Shown here in pieces: positions 61,960 through 64,000 of a stretch of 64,000 nucleotides of DNA. The notes beneath the pieces were generated by a model. The model saw only the letters and a program-made list of their open reading frames with translations, made no database searches and was not told where the DNA came from. Source of the DNA: Alloalcanivorax xiamenensis (GTDB lineage Bacteria > Pseudomonadota > Gammaproteobacteria > Pseudomonadales > Alcanivoracaceae); the NCBI RefSeq assembly GCF_009846745.1, contig NZ_AQPF01000011.1:42063-106062 (forward strand), read 5' to 3'. Position 1 is the first letter of the stretch. Each line of letters opens with the position of its first letter. Made by a program: the position numbers and the translations under genes.

Positions 61960-62078
61960 GATAGCTGGGCTCCGTTGCGCCCGGATTATTTTCGGGATGG
62001 CCAGCATACGTCGCTGGCGTTGAGCGGGTATCATCGATCCTGCCAATCCTGATCGTGTTTCGGCCAGGGTGAGGCAGG

Positions 62079-62891
62079 ATGGGTACAGGGGCTCGGAAGA
62101 AGGCGATGCGAAACATCCCTATCGACGACATTGACGATACGCCGCGCCCTTTGGTGGCGATCCGCACGGATTATGCCGATGGGCAGGTGTTGCCCTGGCA
62201 CCGTCATCGCCGGGTGCAATTGCTCTACGGCGCTACGGGTGTGATGCACGTTGCCACGCGGGCGGGGACCTGGGTGGTGCCGCCTGGACAGGCGGTCTGG
62301 ATTCCGGCCGAGGAAGCGCACCAAGTGCGCATGCTCGGGGTGAGCACGCACAGCCTTTATCTGGAACCCGGCGCGGTGATCAGACCACCGTCGGTGTGCC
62401 AGGTGGTGAAAGTGTCGCCGTTGTTACGTCAACTATTAGCGGAAGCCGTACAGCTGCCTTTGTTGTATGACCTTGACGGTCGTGACGGTACCTTGGCGGA
62501 GTTGGTGTTTCATGAGCTGGCACGGCTGTCGTCTTTGCCGTTCCATATTCCGCTGCCGGAAGATGAACGCCTGCAGAAAGTCTGCCGCGCGTTCCTGGAC
62601 GAGCCGGATATTCACGCCCGTATCGACCACTGGCTGCCGCGTCTGGCGATGAGCGAACGCACCTTCAGCCGCTTATTCAAACAGCAGACAGGCCTGCCGT
62701 TTTTGCGTTGGAAACAACAGGCTTGCGTGGTGCTGGCGCTGGAGCGTCTGACGGCCGGGGAATCGATCACTCGCATCGCCCTTGAATATGGCTACGACAG
62801 CCCGGCGTCGTTCTCGACCATGTTCCGGCGGCGGCTGGGCCAACCGCCTTCTCGTTATCACCCTGACCGCCGATGGCGTGAGCCGGACTGA
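62079..62891 (+). CDS. AraC-family regulator (NimR-like)
   Basis: The product is 270 residues; starts at 62079 or 62106 are both possible. A cupin with the HRHRRVQLLYGATGVMHV and PPGQAVWIPAEEAHQ motifs is followed by a C-terminal HTH pair (RLAMSERTFSRLFKQQTGLPFLRWKQQ, ITRIALEYGYDSPASFSTMFRRRLG). Divergent from the TauE-like transporter gene, its likely target. Confidence 0.92.
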   Translation: MGTGARKKAMRNIPIDDIDDTPRPLVAIRTDYADGQVLPWHRHRRVQLLYGATGVMHVATRAGTWVVPPGQAVWIPAEEAHQVRMLGVSTHSLYLEPGAVIRPPSVCQVVKVSPLLRQLLAEAVQLPLLYDLDGRDGTLAELVFHELARLSSLPFHIPLPEDERLQKVCRAFLDEPDIHARIDHWLPRLAMSERTFSRLFKQQTGLPFLRWKQQACVVLALERLTAGESITRIALEYGYDSPASFSTMFRRRLGQPPSRYHPDRRWREPD

Positions 62892-62901
62892 GGCGGTCGC
62901 C

Positions 62902-63594
62902 TCACTGGTCTTGCGAAAGACGCCGGGCCGCCCGGCGAGTGGCTTCCCAGCGCGCCGGCATGGCCGCGGCCATGGCGTCATTCACTTTATTCAGTATCGG
63001 TGCCGGTGCGGTTTCCGGACGGCCAGCGTTGAAGGGGGGCCGTGGCGCGTATTCCAATCCGAGCTGAATCGACTGTGCGACATCGGTGCCGGCCAGCTCC
63101 TTGATTACGGTAAGCGCGAAATCAATACCCGCGGTCACCCCGCCGCCGGTGATCAGATTGCCGTCGCGCACCACCCGCTCCGGATCAGCGATGGCGCCGA
63201 GCTCGCCAAGCATGTCCCGCCAGGCCCAATGGCGGGCGGCCCGCTTGCCTTTCAGCAGGCCGGCGGCGCCGAGAATCAGGGATCCGGTGCACACCGATGT
63301 CAGATAGCGGGCACTACTGGCCAGCCGTTTGAGTTCCGACAGATAGGTTGGATCCTCCATCACCGCCACACAGCCCACGCCACCCGGTACACACAATACA
63401 TCACAGTGGGGGATGTCGGTGAGTGCCGCCAGCTCGGCGAAGATCAGGCCGTCGGCGCGCACCGGATCACCGTGCAGGGATGCCACCTGTATATGGGCGC
63501 CGGGCAATCGCGCGAAGAACATATGCGGACCGGTGAAATCCAGATGGGTGACGTCATCGTAAACGGCGAACACGATATTCAAAGTTTGCGTCAT
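62902..63594 (-). CDS. DJ-1/PfpI family protein (isonitrile hydratase-like)
   Basis: The product is 230 residues. The nucleophile elbow SVCTGSLILGAAGLL has Cys102. The N-terminus (VFAVYDDVTHLDFTGPHMFFARL) and the segment RHWAWRDMLGELGAI are typical of the GATase1-like group that includes isonitrile hydratase. It converges with the AraC gene and is divergent from a GlxA-type gene. Confidence 0.9.
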   Translation of the reverse strand: MTQTLNIVFAVYDDVTHLDFTGPHMFFARLPGAHIQVASLHGDPVRADGLIFAELAALTDIPHCDVLCVPGGVGCVAVMEDPTYLSELKRLASSARYLTSVCTGSLILGAAGLLKGKRAARHWAWRDMLGELGAIADPERVVRDGNLITGGGVTAGIDFALTVIKELAGTDVAQSIQLGLEYAPRPPFNAGRPETAPAPILNKVNDAMAAAMPARWEATRRAARRLSQDQ

Positions 63595-63674
63595 GGTGGG
63601 GCTCCTGCTTGACGCCCCCCAGATTAGGGGGGCAAGGTGATGGCGCCAATGACCTGTTTCCCTCGATTTAAGCC

Positions 63675-64000
63675 ATGCATCGAATTGCCTTCTATGTGTT
63701 CCCCGACTTCCAGTTGCTGGACCTCAGTGGTCCGTTGGCGGCCTTTCAGAGGCTGGACCAACTGGCCCCGGAGCAGGCCTATGATTTGCGCGTGCTTTCC
63801 CGCCAGGGGGGCGGCGTGCGCAGTACCGCTGGTATCACCATAGACACCTCCAAGCCCGGTCGCGCGGTGGTGGATACCCTGATCGTGGTAGGGGGGCGGG
63901 GTGCTCACCAGGTGGCCGGGCAGCATGAGGAAAGAGATACCGTTCGGCGTCTGGCGCGGCGGGCGGATCGGGTCGCCAGTGTCTGTACCGGCGCGGTGAT
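63675..64000 (+). CDS. GlxA-type (AraC family, DJ-1-like sensor) regulator, N-terminal part
   Basis: The gene runs off the right edge. The visible 108 residues from the ATG at 63675 form the DJ-1-like domain: HRIAFYVFPDFQLLDLSGPLAAFQRL, then GGVRSTAGITIDTSKPG, DTLIVVGGRG and ASVCTGAV near the end. The AraC HTH would lie beyond the edge. It probably regulates the divergent DJ-1/PfpI gene or a neighbour. Confidence 0.85.
   Translation, partial: MHRIAFYVFPDFQLLDLSGPLAAFQRLDQLAPEQAYDLRVLSRQGGGVRSTAGITIDTSKPGRAVVDTLIVVGGRGAHQVAGQHEERDTVRRLARRADRVASVCTGAV

Noticed and set aside
1..64000. CRISPR arrays, rRNA and tRNA genes
   Set aside because: No regularly spaced direct repeats of CRISPR type and no tRNA or rRNA signatures were found by reading the sequence.

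Overview
The window is chromosomal DNA from a GC-rich gammaproteobacterium. The guanine nucleotide genes, the divergent xseA, and close relatives of E. coli yahK, yajO and lldD fit a marine or hydrocarbon-associated lineage such as Alcanivorax/Alloalcanivorax or a relative of the pseudomonads. That genus-level guess is inference. No rRNA, tRNA or CRISPR array was seen.

Layout. 1-4574: core genes xseA (minus, cut by the window edge), guaB and guaA, with a terminator embedded in 9-bp repeats between guaB and guaA. 4591-27310: an accessory island placed directly behind guaA. It reads as an integron-type gene-cassette array without a visible integrase. Short AT-richer plus-strand genes are each followed by an attC-like hairpin site ending in a GTTRRRY-like core. 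Three copies (A, B, C) of a roughly 215-220 bp module, made of a hairpin/T-run, a conserved -35/-10 pair and a GTTRRRY-like end, sit at the left edge of three cassette blocks (4820-10774, 16221-19626, 21560-27211). Between the blocks lie non-cassette genes: an SF1 helicase-nuclease, a RhuM-Fic fusion, a TetR gene with an internal stop, and a minus-strand Fic protein whose motif histidine is glutamine.

The cassette cargo looks like conflict or anti-phage genes: a RHIM-like amyloid-motif protein, two PD-(D/E)XK-like proteins, four proteins with an RNxxxH HEPN-type motif, DUF2971 and DUF4238 proteins, a membrane protein paired with a tiny acidic protein, a PHP-ATPase (TrlF-like), and a SIR2-HerA pair. 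The island is best read as a defence-rich, multi-headed CALIN-like array (cluster of attC sites lacking integrase).

27306-64000: ordinary GC-rich chromosome with metabolic, regulatory and stress genes: lldD, a hipBA-like pair, a second map, a D-amino-acid dehydrogenase-like oxidoreductase, a LysR/yahK divergent pair, several VOC, DJ-1/PfpI and GST-type enzymes, AraC regulators, an MFS exporter, a fatty-acid desaturase, a Rieske oxygenase, an aldo-keto reductase, a TauE-like transporter and a GlxA-type regulator cut by the right edge. This part also holds two distant paralogues of a 605-607 residue envelope protein (35976-37799 and 42951-44768), a TetR remnant, and a second copy of an inverted repeat also found upstream of guaB.
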